Source: Atrichornis clamosus (Eukaryota; Chordata; Aves; Passeriformes; Menuridae). From it: a DNA stretch of 64,000 nucleotides. Position numbers and translations under genes: made by a program. Shown here in pieces: positions 28,401-43,400 of this stretch. Numbering within the stretch: position 1 is the stretch's first letter; each line of letters starts with the position of its first letter. The stretch is taken from positions 186,001 to 250,000 of the forward strand of contig WBMZ01010922.1 in NCBI GenBank assembly GCA_013400975.1, given 5' to 3'. The notes beneath the pieces were generated by a model that ran no database searches, was not told where the DNA came from, and worked only from the letters and a program-made list of their open reading frames with translations.

Positions 28401-31400
28401 TCTAAAAAGTGTCCATCTTAGAGACACAGCTTTTGGAAATAAGCTTTAAAAAAAAATCAGTTGGAACCAAAGACACTTCCTGATGGGTATGAAACAAAAG
28501 GATGTATCTACATTGAAAGTTAAATGTCAATCTGCATATCTGGCACACTTTCTAGATATATCGTAAAAATAGGTAATTTTAAAGAAAATAAAAGGAATTT
28601 TAAAACTTCCATAAGCTACGTAGATTGTAAGTATCATGATTCTTTCAGATTCACTGTTTACTATTTTAAAACTTATCTATCATTACCACACAATTTATTT
28701 CTTGACTTCATGCTGTATACAAATGACACTAGGAGTTTGCTCTAACATTGTAAAACTCTGAGAAAATAATTGAAATGTATAAAAAATATATTAACAGAGC
28801 TTTCTGTAGCACTATTAAAATAGGAGAGTAATAAAATAGTGAAGAATTACACCATTATTTTAGCTAGTGGAAGTAGAGATGAATTCATAGCCTGTTTACA
28901 TAATACAACAGGAGTCCTTTAAAAAGAATGGCACATTTAAATTTTTAAAAGCACAAAGTGAGCGAATGTTTTCAATTTGGTGTAAGCATAAAGTACTCTG
29001 AAAATATCTATTAGTAAAAGCACTAAGGCTTTACCAGTGAGCCTCTAATACCACAAAACACCTTCCTTAATACTGTATTACACATTCTAACGCACTCCCA
29101 AGCCTCTTAGGGCAAAACTTAAAGTCATAACATAAACATTTGGATCTATTCCAGAAATTTTGTCTTGAAAAGCCAAAGCCCAAATGTAGAATGCTTCTGT
29201 TTTCTATAGCACAGCATCATAACCACAATTGTTACTTGAACGCTGCAGCACTTGAAATTAATGATGAAATAGCTCCATCTCAGTTATGTTTCTGTTGCCC
29301 AAATTTATTCTAACCAATGTGGTTGAGTGTCTGAGTGGTACACTCAGAAAACTGCATAAATCCCTGAGCATTTTTACCTTGTCTGGCTTGTGAGCTTAAA
29401 CCCAACTATAGATTCCTTATTCAGGCCAACTGCTTCAATGTTGATCACATCATCCACTTCTGGCTCCGTGGCAACGAACAGCATCGGAAACTTCCAGACA
29501 CCTCCTGTGGCACACTGTACTACCAGAGTTGCCCCACTCCTTAAAATTTTAGATAAAAACATTTAATACAGAGAAAAACATTATAAAACATTAACTGATT
29601 AAATTAATTTACAAAATAAGCCTTGAATGTGTAGAAGTAAACTACAGTAAGATGAAAATACAAATGCCTTTGAGTCGGAACATAACCCCAGTTTTGTATG
29701 GCATAATATACATTAGGTGCACTTGACTGGAATGAAGATTAAATTGCACTGGATATTTACAGCAAAGTACAAGAAAGAACATAATATGAAAGTAAAATGA
29801 CTGGCACAGCCATGAGGTTTTATTCTTCTTCTGCTTACTCTGTCCTGAATAAAAAAAAAAATTAACTAGATTTACTTTATTCATTATTCTTTATTTACTG
29901 TGGTGTTAGTGGATAATTTTCACCAGAACATATTAGCAGTTCATATAAGAATTAAAGAGATCTGACAAAGGTCTATGTACTTAAGAAAAATGCCAGACTC
30001 TGATGCCTTCACACTGTCTAACTAAAGAGTTGGTGCTGTAGATTTTGAAGATAACAAAACCAATTAATTGCAGTCATTGAGACCTCTACATGAAGCCTGA
30101 TAAGTCTCAAGTACACAAAGATTAAAAAAAACCAAACCAAACTAAAAAATAATGAAAAGGACAGAGTAGAAATGAAAAGGCTTTCTAATATCATCTTGCT
30201 CTGACACAATGACACTGCACTGGCTGGGTGGATAATTTTTCCTAAAGGTTTGCTCTTTGTTTATTTCATTAACCTTCTGGACTACAGCAAATAAAGAGTA
30301 ACCTCCTGTATACTAAAGATAACTGTTTTCCATGCATCCATGATACTCAGCAATGACTGCTCCCTGACACTGCTGGTAATGTTGGGATTCTGAATTTACT
30401 GTGTGCTTGCAGGTCTATGAAGCTTCTTTCCAACCTCCTTCCCACACACATTTGACTGTATCCCTTCAAAAGGATCTCCCTGCCACAGTTTCCTTTTAAA
30501 GAAGGGGGAGGTACAAATGTAAATCAAAGCAAATACATAATTTCTCACATCACAACTATAAAAAAGGATAATATTTTCCTGTGGATCTTTGTTACTAGGG
30601 CACTAGAGACTAATTTCAAGTTCAACTACCCTATCCAGTCAAAGAACTGCACACATGCTTGTCTAGGAAAAGTTTTCCAGGGCTGATAAACCATCTTGTC
30701 TGTATGTTTTTCATGAATTATGAGAACAATTAATTTTCATTAGAAGTCTTTCAACACACTACTATTTAGAAGTAAAATGATGCACGTACAGACTATGGAA
30801 GTAACTCAACAGAACCATCTCACAGGCATTAAAAAGAAACACTGTCAGTTTTAACACCACAGATATACTGAGAATCAGCAAGGGAGGAAACAGAAAACAA
30901 TACATCTTAGACTTAAAATGAGGAAAGGAATGCAGGGAAATGATTCTATAGGTAAGAGTGATCAGACAGATCATTATGCGTTCTTTTGGTAATAAGGAAT
31001 GGGATCTTACCTCATTGGTTTGTTAGGTGCAAACACTACATTAAAGACCAGTGTTACAATTCTGGATTCTGTGTCCCATTCTTTTTGAACCAGCTGCATA
31101 CCAACCAAAGACTCAAGCTGAGATTTAATTTCATTTGATTGATATTGCAATTCATACAGAAACTCCACTGTTGCAGGGGAACCTAAAAGATACAGAAGAA
31201 AAAGATCATTCTGTGGGCTCTGTATTTTCACACGGTTGGCTAAGTGTTACAATTCTTTCATTTGCTACTAAAAATGACAAATAAGTAAAACTAGTAATTA
31301 TCTAAAACTTGAGTGATTTGTTTCTGAATGCATAACAAAATCTTCCCATTTCATATGACAAGTTCTATAATTTCTAGCAAAATAGAAGCTGGAAAACTTA

Positions 31401-34400
31401 CTTGAGGTATGTGAATAGTAATAGCAATATTGCTCTGGTTACCACATCTGCATTATGGTGAGATATTTCTAGTTCACCAGCCAAATGAATATTGCAAATA
31501 AGTAATACTCTTTTTGAGTAATGCCATTGGGACAATTGAAAAAAAAAAGCATTAAGGACATTGGTGTCATTGATGGCTGCAAGCCTGAGAAACAGAACAC
31601 AGAGAAATAGTGAAGATGTCACCAGGAGCCTCTTCTCTTATTCCCTGAAGCAGCTATGAAAAGGCCAAGTAATAATGTCATAAGAATAAACAGCTGAGCT
31701 TCTTGAATCAAATGTCTCCTCCAGCTGTAATATAGAAAACTGAGATGTTCGGTATACAATAGTAATATGTGCACAGAAGGGAACATTTCTATGAGGAAGA
31801 AAACCTCAAGCTGCTAATCTATTTAAAAGTTTTACACATTTTATGGATGAGAAGTGTTTTAACACAACCACTAACTCCTACAGGAGACCTCATTTTACTA
31901 TGGCCACATATCTCAGGGCAGATTTTGAATTTGCACAGCTGAGTGCAATGTGTAGTACACAACTGCTGTGTATGCATCCCTGTATACATATCCTGGCTAC
32001 ACTGTGCCAGTCAGCTGCAGAGTTAATTCCCAAGGCCTTCTGACTCGGAAGTTAAAAATACAGATTACAGACTTGTTTATATAAAAACTCCAAAGGACAA
32101 TGCACTGTGAGATTGTTGGAAAAAAGCTTACTTTGGTTCTACCAATATGTAAAACTACACAAATTTAAGTGAGTATGGAGACTTCCTACACTTCTAGTCC
32201 TTTCTCTTTCTTTGAAATTACAATTTCCTTCTTCCCCCCTCATCACCTAACAGGAGGCGCGAACTTTTATTGCCTTGTTTTTGTAATACACAGATTAAAC
32301 CTAAGAAACATAGCAACTTATTGGAAAATTTCTAACTCTTTAACGTAGATAATGCACAGACCTCTGTGCAATATATACAACATTAAAGAGTCACACAGAT
32401 GTAAGCAAAGTATTATGACCAATATGTGGGCTTATCAGTCATAGTAGATAGACACCAAGTACCAAAATACAGAGGATTTTCATGTGTTAATCCATATATA
32501 TATATGTACTTTATTAAAACGAATGTACTTTGTTATAATGAAATTAAACATTAACACTTTTTCCTGTACTCCATAAAATTTAGGATCACGCTCTATTATT
32601 TAATGCTTTGCTGTTCCTCTCTTTGAAAAATGTAATGTTTATGTCATGCATTCAGCTTCCAACACAGCCCAAGGCTTTTAGGAGTCATCCTTGACAAATG
32701 CTAGAACATGAAGATTCAGATGTTCACAATCAATAGGAGAGAAAGGATGACACAATTTGGAGCATTCTACAATGAAAAAAAAAATTGCAGCTGTTGAGCA
32801 GATGCTTCTTTCAGCAGTTATATCACAAAATGCTACTCAGAAAAAGTTATTTTATAGTTCAGATGCTAGGAAGAAAACACTGGGAATTGCATGCTGCTTT
32901 TAGTATCCAAAGACATTTGGTTTAGGTTTGACATATGTATATAGAAGTTTTTAGTCAGAAGCAATTAAATATATATTTTTTTTCTGTTCCAGTCTGTTTT
33001 GCAACCTGTTCTATGCTTATATTAAGTAATTAGTTAAAATATTTTAATACTTCCAACACCCAAGGGAAAAAAGATGCATTTGTGAGTGCCAATATTTGAA
33101 ACCCTTGTTATGCTGGTCCCTTCAGCTCATTTTGATCTAGACTGCTGATGTAGTTTAGGACTACTCTAAAATGTAAAATAGAACTATATTTTCATCACAG
33201 CTGCCCTGAAGACTCCTGTATTATCATACTATGGGAAGCCTCTCTGAAATGCTAATATTTAGTTCTAGAAATTCTATAATACACGTGCTGCCTAAACAAA
33301 CTGGCAGAACACAGTAGAAAAAAAAAGAGCTAGAAAATTGTCCAATTTGTCAAATATCCAGTTTTCTTGACCTAGAATTTCCAGTTTCAATTAAAATTGT
33401 AGAAGAAATAAAACATGGAGACAGAATTAACGTTTTCTTTAAAGCAAAGCCAAATACAGTATAGCATACTGATCAAATAGGCCTTGACCCTTTAGTCAAA
33501 CTCTTTGTATGCTTTCATTGATTAGTTTTCTTTTTAAAAATCACTATTTTTAGTACAGGTAAAATTCTTACTTTATCTAATGCAAGATATAAAATACACA
33601 TGCAGATATAAAAGTATACCCCAAATAATCCACTTGTGTTCTGTAAATAGCAGCAGGGAGACCTCTGACCATATCTGACTCAACACAGAGATATTTATCA
33701 ATCCAAACACTGGAAAGATACAAGCATGCTCTTTATATACAGCTAGTTAAATCTAAGGAATAGAAATGCTGGTTAGAAAAAATATTATGTCTTCATATTT
33801 CCTGAATAATATTTTGCCCTGTTTAAGTAAGAAAAGGAGTAAGAATATGTTCTGAGGAAAGAATATGCTCTGAGGTAACTATTCCAAGGCAATTTTTTTT
33901 AACCATGAAACATTTCTTCTTTTGAAAGGCAATTAATCTCAGTCTTTAAGTGTTTTCATTTGTGTAAATAAAGATTTCCAAAAAGGTAGCATGCATTTTG
34001 GCAAAACTTGTGTATGCAGAATTACTGAAACAGCTATGTTTAAAAACCAAGCAGGTTTTTCAGCTATATAGCTGTGACTTGGCTGTCATTTATTTCCAAC
34101 TGCTAGTAAGGACACTTCTTCAAAAGCTCTCGAATGAAAGTGTTGGGGTTTGTTTAAATAGCCTCTAAGAAGATGAAAGCATATAGATCTGTTTTTAAAA
34201 AAATATTTTATGATTTACAGGACTGATAGCATGAAAACTCCGAGGATTTTACACTCTGAGCATATAAATTGGGAAAATGTGAAATTTCGTGACTGTTAGA
34301 TTTACTGTAAAACTAATTAAGAGATGTCATGCATCTAAAAATTAAAAGATTAGTCTACCAGGTTCACGAAATAAGAATCTCAGAAATTTAAATGACTTTT

Positions 34401-37400
34401 TAGTGGAAAAGAACCTGTATTCAAGCTTCAAAAGAGTTAATAACAAAGACATTTGTAGATGGGCCTAATGTCTACAGAAAGCACTGTGAAAGGCCCACTG
34501 GATATATCTGACCTCAAACAGAGTTCCACGGTGTCAGTAGAGAAGCCTTTGTACCTTCCTCCTGTTTTTGAAAAGCGTTTGATTTCTCTGAAGACCAGCT
34601 CATTATACAATGCATTTTCTTATGATAAAAATCTCATGGTCACTGGCTTGGGAGGCAGCAGTCACTTGTGCATACCTAGAGGAGATCTGGCTATCTGAGC
34701 TCTCCACAAGGAGTGCTTAACCTGAGGCACACTTGGTAAAGGGGAGGATCTGCCTAAGGGACCCTCTTTACTTTCACAGTGTCCCCCTTTTCCAATGAGA
34801 CAGATGGAAAAGGGGAGGATCTCCCTAAGGGACCCTCTTTACTTTCACAGTGTCCCCCTTTTCCAATGAGACAGATGGAAATTAAAGCTGTGATGGAAAG
34901 ATGCTCAGACTGCAAAAAGGCTTGTCCTCATTACAGAGGCTTTTCCCTGGATGGATGCAGTAAAACAGAGAGCCAAGTGAATTCACTGAACTGGTCTTAT
35001 TTGCAGTCATTTCATGTAGGACAGCACAATCACCAAATACAAACATGCCATGAAAGCCCAGGCATTCACAGATTTGCAGTTTCATGCTCTTCATAAACCA
35101 GATTAATTATTTTCACTTGGTGCTGAATGTGAACATACTGCACTCTCTCACTGATTTTTTTCTCTGGTTCTGACAATTTTTCAAGGATAAGTGTCCACTG
35201 TGGCTCTGAGACCTAACAAAGATTTCTTCCCCTCTTGATCTAACAGTCTTCAAACTGCTAAAAAAGAAACTGCAAAACAAGACATTAACTACTCATTTCT
35301 ACTACATATCTGGCATCTAATCTTGACCTTCCAAATCTTTTGAAATATCTTTCTTCATAGCCCCTTTCAGCAAAAGTAGAGGCAATACAGAATACAGTAT
35401 CATACAGCAGATTAAATAATTTTAGTACAGTTTTCAAGAAAATACTCAAGTGAACTGCAAAAAGTGGATTACAAGAGTAATAAAGCAAAAAAATAAAAGG
35501 AAGCCTGGTGGTCAAGAACATTCTAACATTTAAGTAGACATTATCATCCTGGCAGTAAAAATTAATCTCACTTGAGAATTAAATCTCTATTTCTCAATGT
35601 AAAATATCATAACTATGGGATAATAGCAGTAAAATATATAAATTGCACAAGAACCCTCAAAGACTTGGCTGTAGTTAAATACACCTTTCACCAGATTTCT
35701 TCATACAGATACAAAAATACTATGGAGCATTATACATACCAGCAAAGATTACAACATAACTTAATTAAATGCCAGACACCGAATTACCTTAAATACATAG
35801 ACATAAATGGATAAAAAACCTGATCTCCTTCTGTTGATAATATAATCATTGATCCTCTTTGGAATTCAAAGAAATCCTCAAAGTAGTTCTGCATATATAT
35901 CTTTATATCTCTTCTCTGCAAATGTATTTATCTTTCCTTAACCAGTCAAAGATTTTCCGCCATATCTTCAAGACTCTGCAAAATTCCACTCTTGGCCACA
36001 TCTTTTTTTGACCCTGCATCCCATTTCCTATTCCCCTAGCAACCAATAGGAATGCTTCTTTACTAAATTTTCTCCTATGTTTGATTTTTCTGTTTACTAA
36101 ATTTTCTCTCTCACAATACTTCTTTAAAACATGTATCTACTTCTAAACCAAGTTTCTAGTGTAAATAAAGCAGTAAAAAGTCTTTCCCCCTTCTTTTTTT
36201 TTTTTGAGAATGTATTTCTTCAAAACACTGCATAGTTTAGTGAATGAAATGGAAGCTTGTGAATCCATGCATGTGAACTACATAGATGTGCATCTAGAAT
36301 CTGCTGTTGCACATACATTTCTGGATTGTTCCTTGCAGCTTGTTTCCATATATTCTCTCTCTCTGAATCCCTCTTGCACTAATTATCTTTTTACTATGCC
36401 TATCCATACACCCCTCTCCACGCTTTGTTTTGATATTACTTGCACAGAAAATTTAGACAAAAACCTCAGAACAATCAAAGCAATTCTCATCAGCCCAAAG
36501 GATCTCACATTATTCTCCTTTGAGCTGACATTCTACTCAGATTTGTACCATAGCCTATAAATTAATGCTATAAAGGAAACAATTAAAATTTATTTCTTCA
36601 TAACCATTACATTCCTTTTTCAAAAAGCTCCCTTTTTATTTAGCCTCGTCTTCATTTATCCATAAACTCCAGCAGATAAAGATCACATCTGTACCTTGGC
36701 ACAGAAACATCAAAGCAGCTTCTTCAGGAATGTATCTCATGATTTAGTCTTAATTCACACAGACATTATTTTTATCATGGTATCCTGACACATTTGCTTC
36801 ACTTTGGATGTTGCCCATGGAAATCAGTAACCACTCAAGTTGACTTTTGACCTAACCATTCAATCTGAATTGGCACACACAGGCTAAATTGAAAACCCAT
36901 TTTTTGAAATGGAATTGAAAACCCACAGTTTTTTCAATAGTTCTCAGCAGTTTCACACTATACTGTGGTTTGTTACTAAAGGATGCATTTTTTTACCTTT
37001 TTTTTGAATAAACAAAATATAGTCTGAGCCACCAAGATTGGCACACAGCACCTAATCACTAGGATCACATTCATTTGCTTCCTTTTCCTTATCCAACAGA
37101 TTGCATTCAGTTAGACATAAGATGGAACACCTCTAACATAGGGTAGTGTAAATTCCTCTACTATAAGACAGATTTAATCTCATGGGAGGTACCCACTAGT
37201 GTCATTTTTTGTATACACGTCAAGTTTCAGAATTAATAAAAGTTTTCTGTAGTAAATTTCTGAGGTTTCACTCTTGTCTTCCTCAGCTGGCTTGAAGAAA
37301 GAGTAATGGTCCATGGTCACAATTTCATTCAAAGTCCTATGGTGATTCTATGTAACTTCTTGTCTTATAGTTTTAATATCTAGCTGTATCTCCAAGGCTT

Positions 37401-40400
37401 CAGATCAAATTGTTCTTAAACTGTCAAAACTACAGGCCTGATACAGTAATTTAAAAAAACATGAAGTTTTAGACATTCTACAAAACAAGGGTGGAAGTTT
37501 GGGATTTTTCTGTATCATGTTCTGTTGGAAATGTGCAGTGTGGGAGAGATGAAGGAAATCTAGAGATAGTAACTTCATTTTCTGAAAGAACAACAAAACT
37601 TGAACAGAGAAACTTCAGAGAGAGAAGACTAGGACAAAGAATTTTAGCACAAAAAAAGACAATAGAATGTAATAACCTGGAAATAGAAGAGCACTTGGGA
37701 TAGGATAGTTGCAGGCGTGTGTGCAAGTGTTTTTTTACTACAATGACTGTCAGATACATTTTCTGAGACAAATTTAGGTGCATAAACTCTCTGCTTTTCT
37801 CTGACAAAAAGCATTCAAACACAGCTCAGAGACAGGGAGACTACTGTTCTACTGCTCTTCAGGAAAACCTACAAAGTTCGCATCTTACAAAGTTCACATC
37901 TTAAGGGCTATGATTAGCAATGCTTTGTTGATGTCTCATAAATAATGGGAAAATAATTCAGGAAATAGTGCAAATTAGTGCAGATAGATCATTGTGAGGT
38001 GCTATGATGTTGCAGAAGCGCAGTTAAGGTCCTGGAGAAGTCTACTGGCCATAGTTTTGATTTACAGAAGCTTTCCCAAAATACCTTTACAAAACAAGGG
38101 TGTAGTGGTTCTGTTTCTATTGGAAGTGATACTTCCTTATTACCAAACCAAAGAGATTACAGGAAATTCTGTGAGTAAGAAATGGGAGAAATGGCAATCA
38201 CAATCATATAACAAGGTAATTAATAGACTTGTAGCAAATATTCTTGTAGCAAATCATATTGCCTAGGTTTTTCTTATCCACTAACTCAAAATCAGTTTAA
38301 GGGATATCCGTTTGTGTGTTCTTGTTTCAGAGATGCAATATTTGGGTTAGTCAATCAGTTCTTTTGGACTTCTCATATTTCCTGGATGTACATCATACTG
38401 AAGAGTAGCATCATGAAGAATTTATTTCTGGATTTGTATTATTTATTGTTTTTGCAATTTTGTGAAGCTGAATAAATAATTTCAGATTAGTTTATAACTG
38501 ATTGTCGTGGTTTTGCTAGACCTGGTTTTTGGTAATGGGGGGGCTGCAGGGGTGGCTTCTGTGAGACGCTGCTAGAAGCTCCACCACCATGTCCTGCAGG
38601 GCCCATGTCTGGCTGGCTGCAAAGATGGACATGCTGCTAGCCGAATAAAAAGTGGTACCACCTTTGTGATAACACATTTAAGAAGGGATCAAAACAATCC
38701 TGGTTGTGCAGTTTTAATTCCAGCCAGGGAGGTGGGGTTGAGTGAGAAGATGTGAGCTGAAAACCAACAGGGACAAGCACCAAGGTCACTTTGGAAGAAA
38801 GTGGGGGAGGTGCAGGAAATGGAGCTGAGATTCCTCTGCAGCTGGTGGTGAGACCATGGTGAAGCGGGATGTTCCTCCCTTTGCAGCCCATGGAGGACCA
38901 TGGGTGTGTAGAGACCCACTTGCAAATGTTGGAGCAGGGGTATGCTTAAAGGACTGCAGCCTGTGGAATTACAGGCATGCAGAGCCCACCTTTGCAAATG
39001 CTGGAGCAGGGGGCTGCCTAAAGGCCTGCAGCCTGTGGAGCAGTGACCCACACTGCAGCGGTTTGAGGGCCGCTGTTGCCCGTGGGATGGACTGATGTTG
39101 CAGCGGTTAGCAGAAGGCTGCTTGTGAGATGGACTTTCTAAAGGGAGTAGCTCCTGAAGAACTGCCTTCCAGAGGGAACCCCACTGTCCAGCAGGGGAAG
39201 ACTCCAATCCTTGAATTATGAATACCTGACCTCAAAAACATCCACCCCCCGCAATGTCCTGTCTCCCTCTGCCATTTGGGTAGGGTGTAAAGCAGGGAGG
39301 AGGGAGTGGGGTGGGGGGGTGAAGAATGTGTTCTCCAAAGCTCATTTTCCTTCTCATTTTTTTTTTCTTTTTTGTTAGTTTTGGTATAATAAATTTAGTT
39401 TTCATATCTTTAAGTAGATTGCCTGTTTTGCCTGTGGTTTTTTTCTTGTCTCTCTCATGAACACTTTCAGTATTTTTTTCTCTCCTCTCCTCTGTCCAGC
39501 TCCAAGGTGGGGTCGTAAGTTTGCCCGGGGAAGTTTTCATGGTTACCTGGCCTCCTGCCTGGCTCAAACCACAACAATTTTCATGGGTGCCAAGAAGAGA
39601 GAGAGCCTGGGTAGTTCCTGGCCTCCAGCCAGGCTCAAACTAAAACACTTATATGGTTCCCTGTAAATGTTGAATATTTAAACTGATCATGATTTCGCAT
39701 AAGTATCAGAAAGCAATTTTTATTAACATAATTATGATTCTCATTCCTAACGCTTACAGATTTTAACATTTTATAAAATAGCAAGGAAACAGAAATGAGT
39801 GACTACTGTAAATAGAAATAAAAGCAATTCCAAACTGGTTGGTCACAATTAATGAGGTTTTTTTTTTTCCCCTGGTATTTGTCATTATTTTTCTACTTAT
39901 ATTAAGAAACGGCAGCAGGAAGGGTTACTTATGAAATTAAAAATTGTGCTAAATTTTTTCTTTTTTTTAATGTACCCAGTGATAGCCTTGTATATCAACA
40001 AGTACTATTTGAACTTCTGTATTAAAATGTCTGGCATTATTTCAGTTCAATAATGAAAATAAACAATACATCAAATCTCTCCCATGCTTCACTCATAAAG
40101 AAAGAAACAAATAGCCAGATGTAAACAAAAATTATGTAGCTGACAAAATAATCCATCTAAGGTTTTAAGTTCCCCTCTGATACTCTATTCTTTGACTTCT
40201 ACTGGTTCCCTGTTTTTCATCAGGAGTTGTCACCCCTAAGAACAAAGTATAATCCATGACAAAGTGACCCAACTGGTGGTTCACCCCCTTGTCAACAGTT
40301 TCATTTTGCCACTGATCACTCTTTTCATCAGCTGTTAATCCAAAACAAACACTTTGTTATCCTTTCTTCTATTTCTTGCATAGGAAGAAAATCTCTTTTA

Positions 40401-43400
40401 TATAGCTATAATTTTCTCAACCTCAAGGATCATTTCAAAAATAATGCCACAATTATTCTGACAATACAGAGATGGCTTAAGTAGGATATAGGGCCATTTT
40501 CATCACTATTATCCTCTTCATATTGCTTTCAATATTAACCTGCGACACTTTATCAGCAATTACATTAAAATCTCTTGATGAGAGATCAAGTCCATAAAAA
40601 TATTTCGTATCCACCTATACCAGTATTTTTCTTTCTTATGTTTCTGAAATTTGTCTGGTCATATCCAATTTTACTGAACTCTTATCTTAAAAGTGAGCCT
40701 CCTGATCCAGTAGTATCATATTAAATGCACGTTTAATGTAATCCATACCACTGGGTAAGATAAAATCTTGCTGGGGGTGGAAAACAGCTTTTAATGTGTA
40801 TTTGGACATGTTTTTATTCTTCCCCTGTTTCAAAGAGCTGCCTTACTGAAATCAAAGAAAATAGAGCCTTTTGTATATTCTGTTGAGTTTCAGGAATTTT
40901 TGAATACTAGGTTTATATATATATATATATATACTAGTTTTATAAGCAGTGAAACAAAGGGTATAGATGCACTTTGTATAATGAATGGCAATGTACATTA
41001 TGGATTAGCATATCTGGAAAACTTTATATTTATCAGGTACAGTTGAACTGTCCTTGTGCCTCTGCTTAGTCTGAGGTCAGAATAGCTGTAAAACTTGCTC
41101 ATAACAAAAAACAACCTTGTACCTGTGCTACCCTACAGAACCTGGACAGCACTATTTCCCTCAAAAATAACTGTCATGAAACTTTCCCAGAAAGAAGAAC
41201 TCAGGAGCAAGCAGCTAAGATCAGTCTTTAGGCTGTGAGGAGAGCTATGAATTAATAAAGATTAGGGAAGATAATGATAAACACTCAGCCCTTATGGTTG
41301 GCTTATGTGAGAAACTGAAGCAATTGAAAAGCAAAGTTTAAAAAAAAACACGAGAAACACACAAAATTGTGAATGTCAGTCAAGTGTCCACAACTGATAA
41401 TTTCTGAATGTTTGATTGAAGTTTTTTAGAAGATTTTGGGAAATTAAATATGTTTGCATTCCCCACTGAATACTTATGGTAAACTAAAACCACTGGTTTA
41501 TTAGAATAAAAAATGACTAACTTCATAGTTGTTTGGATGACTCTCAGTTCTTAAATTTCCTTTACTGAAAAAGATATCTTCAGAGCCATATGTAAGAAAA
41601 CTGATAAAAAATACATTTAGGGTGAAAATATGCATTTAATGCAATTGAAAATTAGTTTTTCAAAGGGTTGTATTATATTTGCTATCTCTAAAATATTATG
41701 CTTTCACTACTTGATCCCTAGAACTTTGCTGACTTCTGAACAACCAACGATGTCATTGGAGCCAGACAGTATTTAGATTTCTTAAGAAATTGTAGGAGGT
41801 GTTGTGTGAAATTTACTCCTCTATATTGGATGAAATGGAACTCTTTATATAAAAGACATGCTTGAAGATTTCTCACTTTACAAGAATTTATACTTGTCCA
41901 AATAATTCGAATACTGAAGCACAGTATTAGCTGTTTAAATCTGATCTGCCAGTAATTATCATCATTTATCCTTGGATGTAAAAACTGCTTACTACACATC
42001 ACACATACACTCTGATGAATCACTCTTTTGGAAGAGAAAAAAATGAAGAACAGCTTGCCAGACCGTTATCTTAGAGGTTTAGGCTTTTATTTATGTTATT
42101 ACTGGTAGACTGCAGAAAGCTCAGATAGCACCATTAAATTTGATTCCTAACAGGCATCAAATTCATCTATCAATAATGGCATTAAAATGTCATTGAACAC
42201 TATGAAAAGCTCAGAGTTATAAACGCTCTTACTACCTATGGTGTAAAGCATTTCATTACCAGAATTCTTGCTTGAAAAGATGCAATGTCCCAAATCAATG
42301 TCTTTTGCTATGTGCAGAAGCCAGTGTTAATAAATTACTCCTATGAATAAAACAAGCACTAGACATCGTGAATCTGCAAGTCTTACAAAATGCTGCCTCA
42401 CCTTGCCCAATGACTGTTTTTCTTGTCAATTCAGATGCCACCACATTGGAGGGAAATAGCCCAGGTATGTTTAAGGCAGGCCACTCATATGTGACCAGGC
42501 AATAATGAGCTAAGTCTGTTACTCCATGATAAAAAGAAAAGTCCTTTTGTGTCTTGATGGACAGCTGTTCTCAAAAGGCTGAATAAAGTTTTGTAATAGT
42601 ATTTACAGTCTTCCAAAGAGGAAAGAATGTATAGTGACAACTTCACATCATTCTGCTTTACTGGATTGACCACAATCACTTTGTAATATGGGAGTGTGAG
42701 ATGATAAATATGCCTGGACAGAAAGTTATCTTTGACACCACAATATGAGTAAAAACAAAGTTTCATTAAGTAACTATGAATATTAGCTAATCAGTAAGTA
42801 TATGCTGTGCAAGCTCTTGTTAACAGTTCAACTTCAGATCTCCTCCTATTTTAAAAGCTTTCAAAAATAAAATCTGTTTAAAGATCTGGACGGTGATTGC
42901 TGATATGAGTCTACGCTGACCAGCGTGCAGAGAATGAGCTTGTTTGCACGAAAATCATCCTTTCAGGAAGGATGTATTGCATCTTGATTTACCTTTTGCA
43001 CGTTTTCACAATTATTTGGCAGCACATTTTTCGTGACATGGTATTCCTGCAAAGCCTCTGTTGGAACAGACTGTAAATGGCAGAAATGGGACACAAAAGC
43101 CAAGTTTGTCTGCCTCTTCAACTGACTGCCTAACAGACTGCAATCATAGCAACATCTGCAAACTCATCTTTTACCACCTTAAAGTTGGAGTAAGAGTGAA
43201 ATCCCTTCCCTAATTTACAGCTAAATTAAACACACACATTAGTCTGTCTCATATGTGTCATAAATTCTAAACAAGATTTTTCTTAAAAAGGGGGATGACT
43301 CTGAACCCAAAATGAAATGTTAAGCTTCAAAGGTGCACAATTTTCAAATCTGTTGTAGTGACTGTGGCTGGTAACACACATCTATTAACAGAAATATTGG

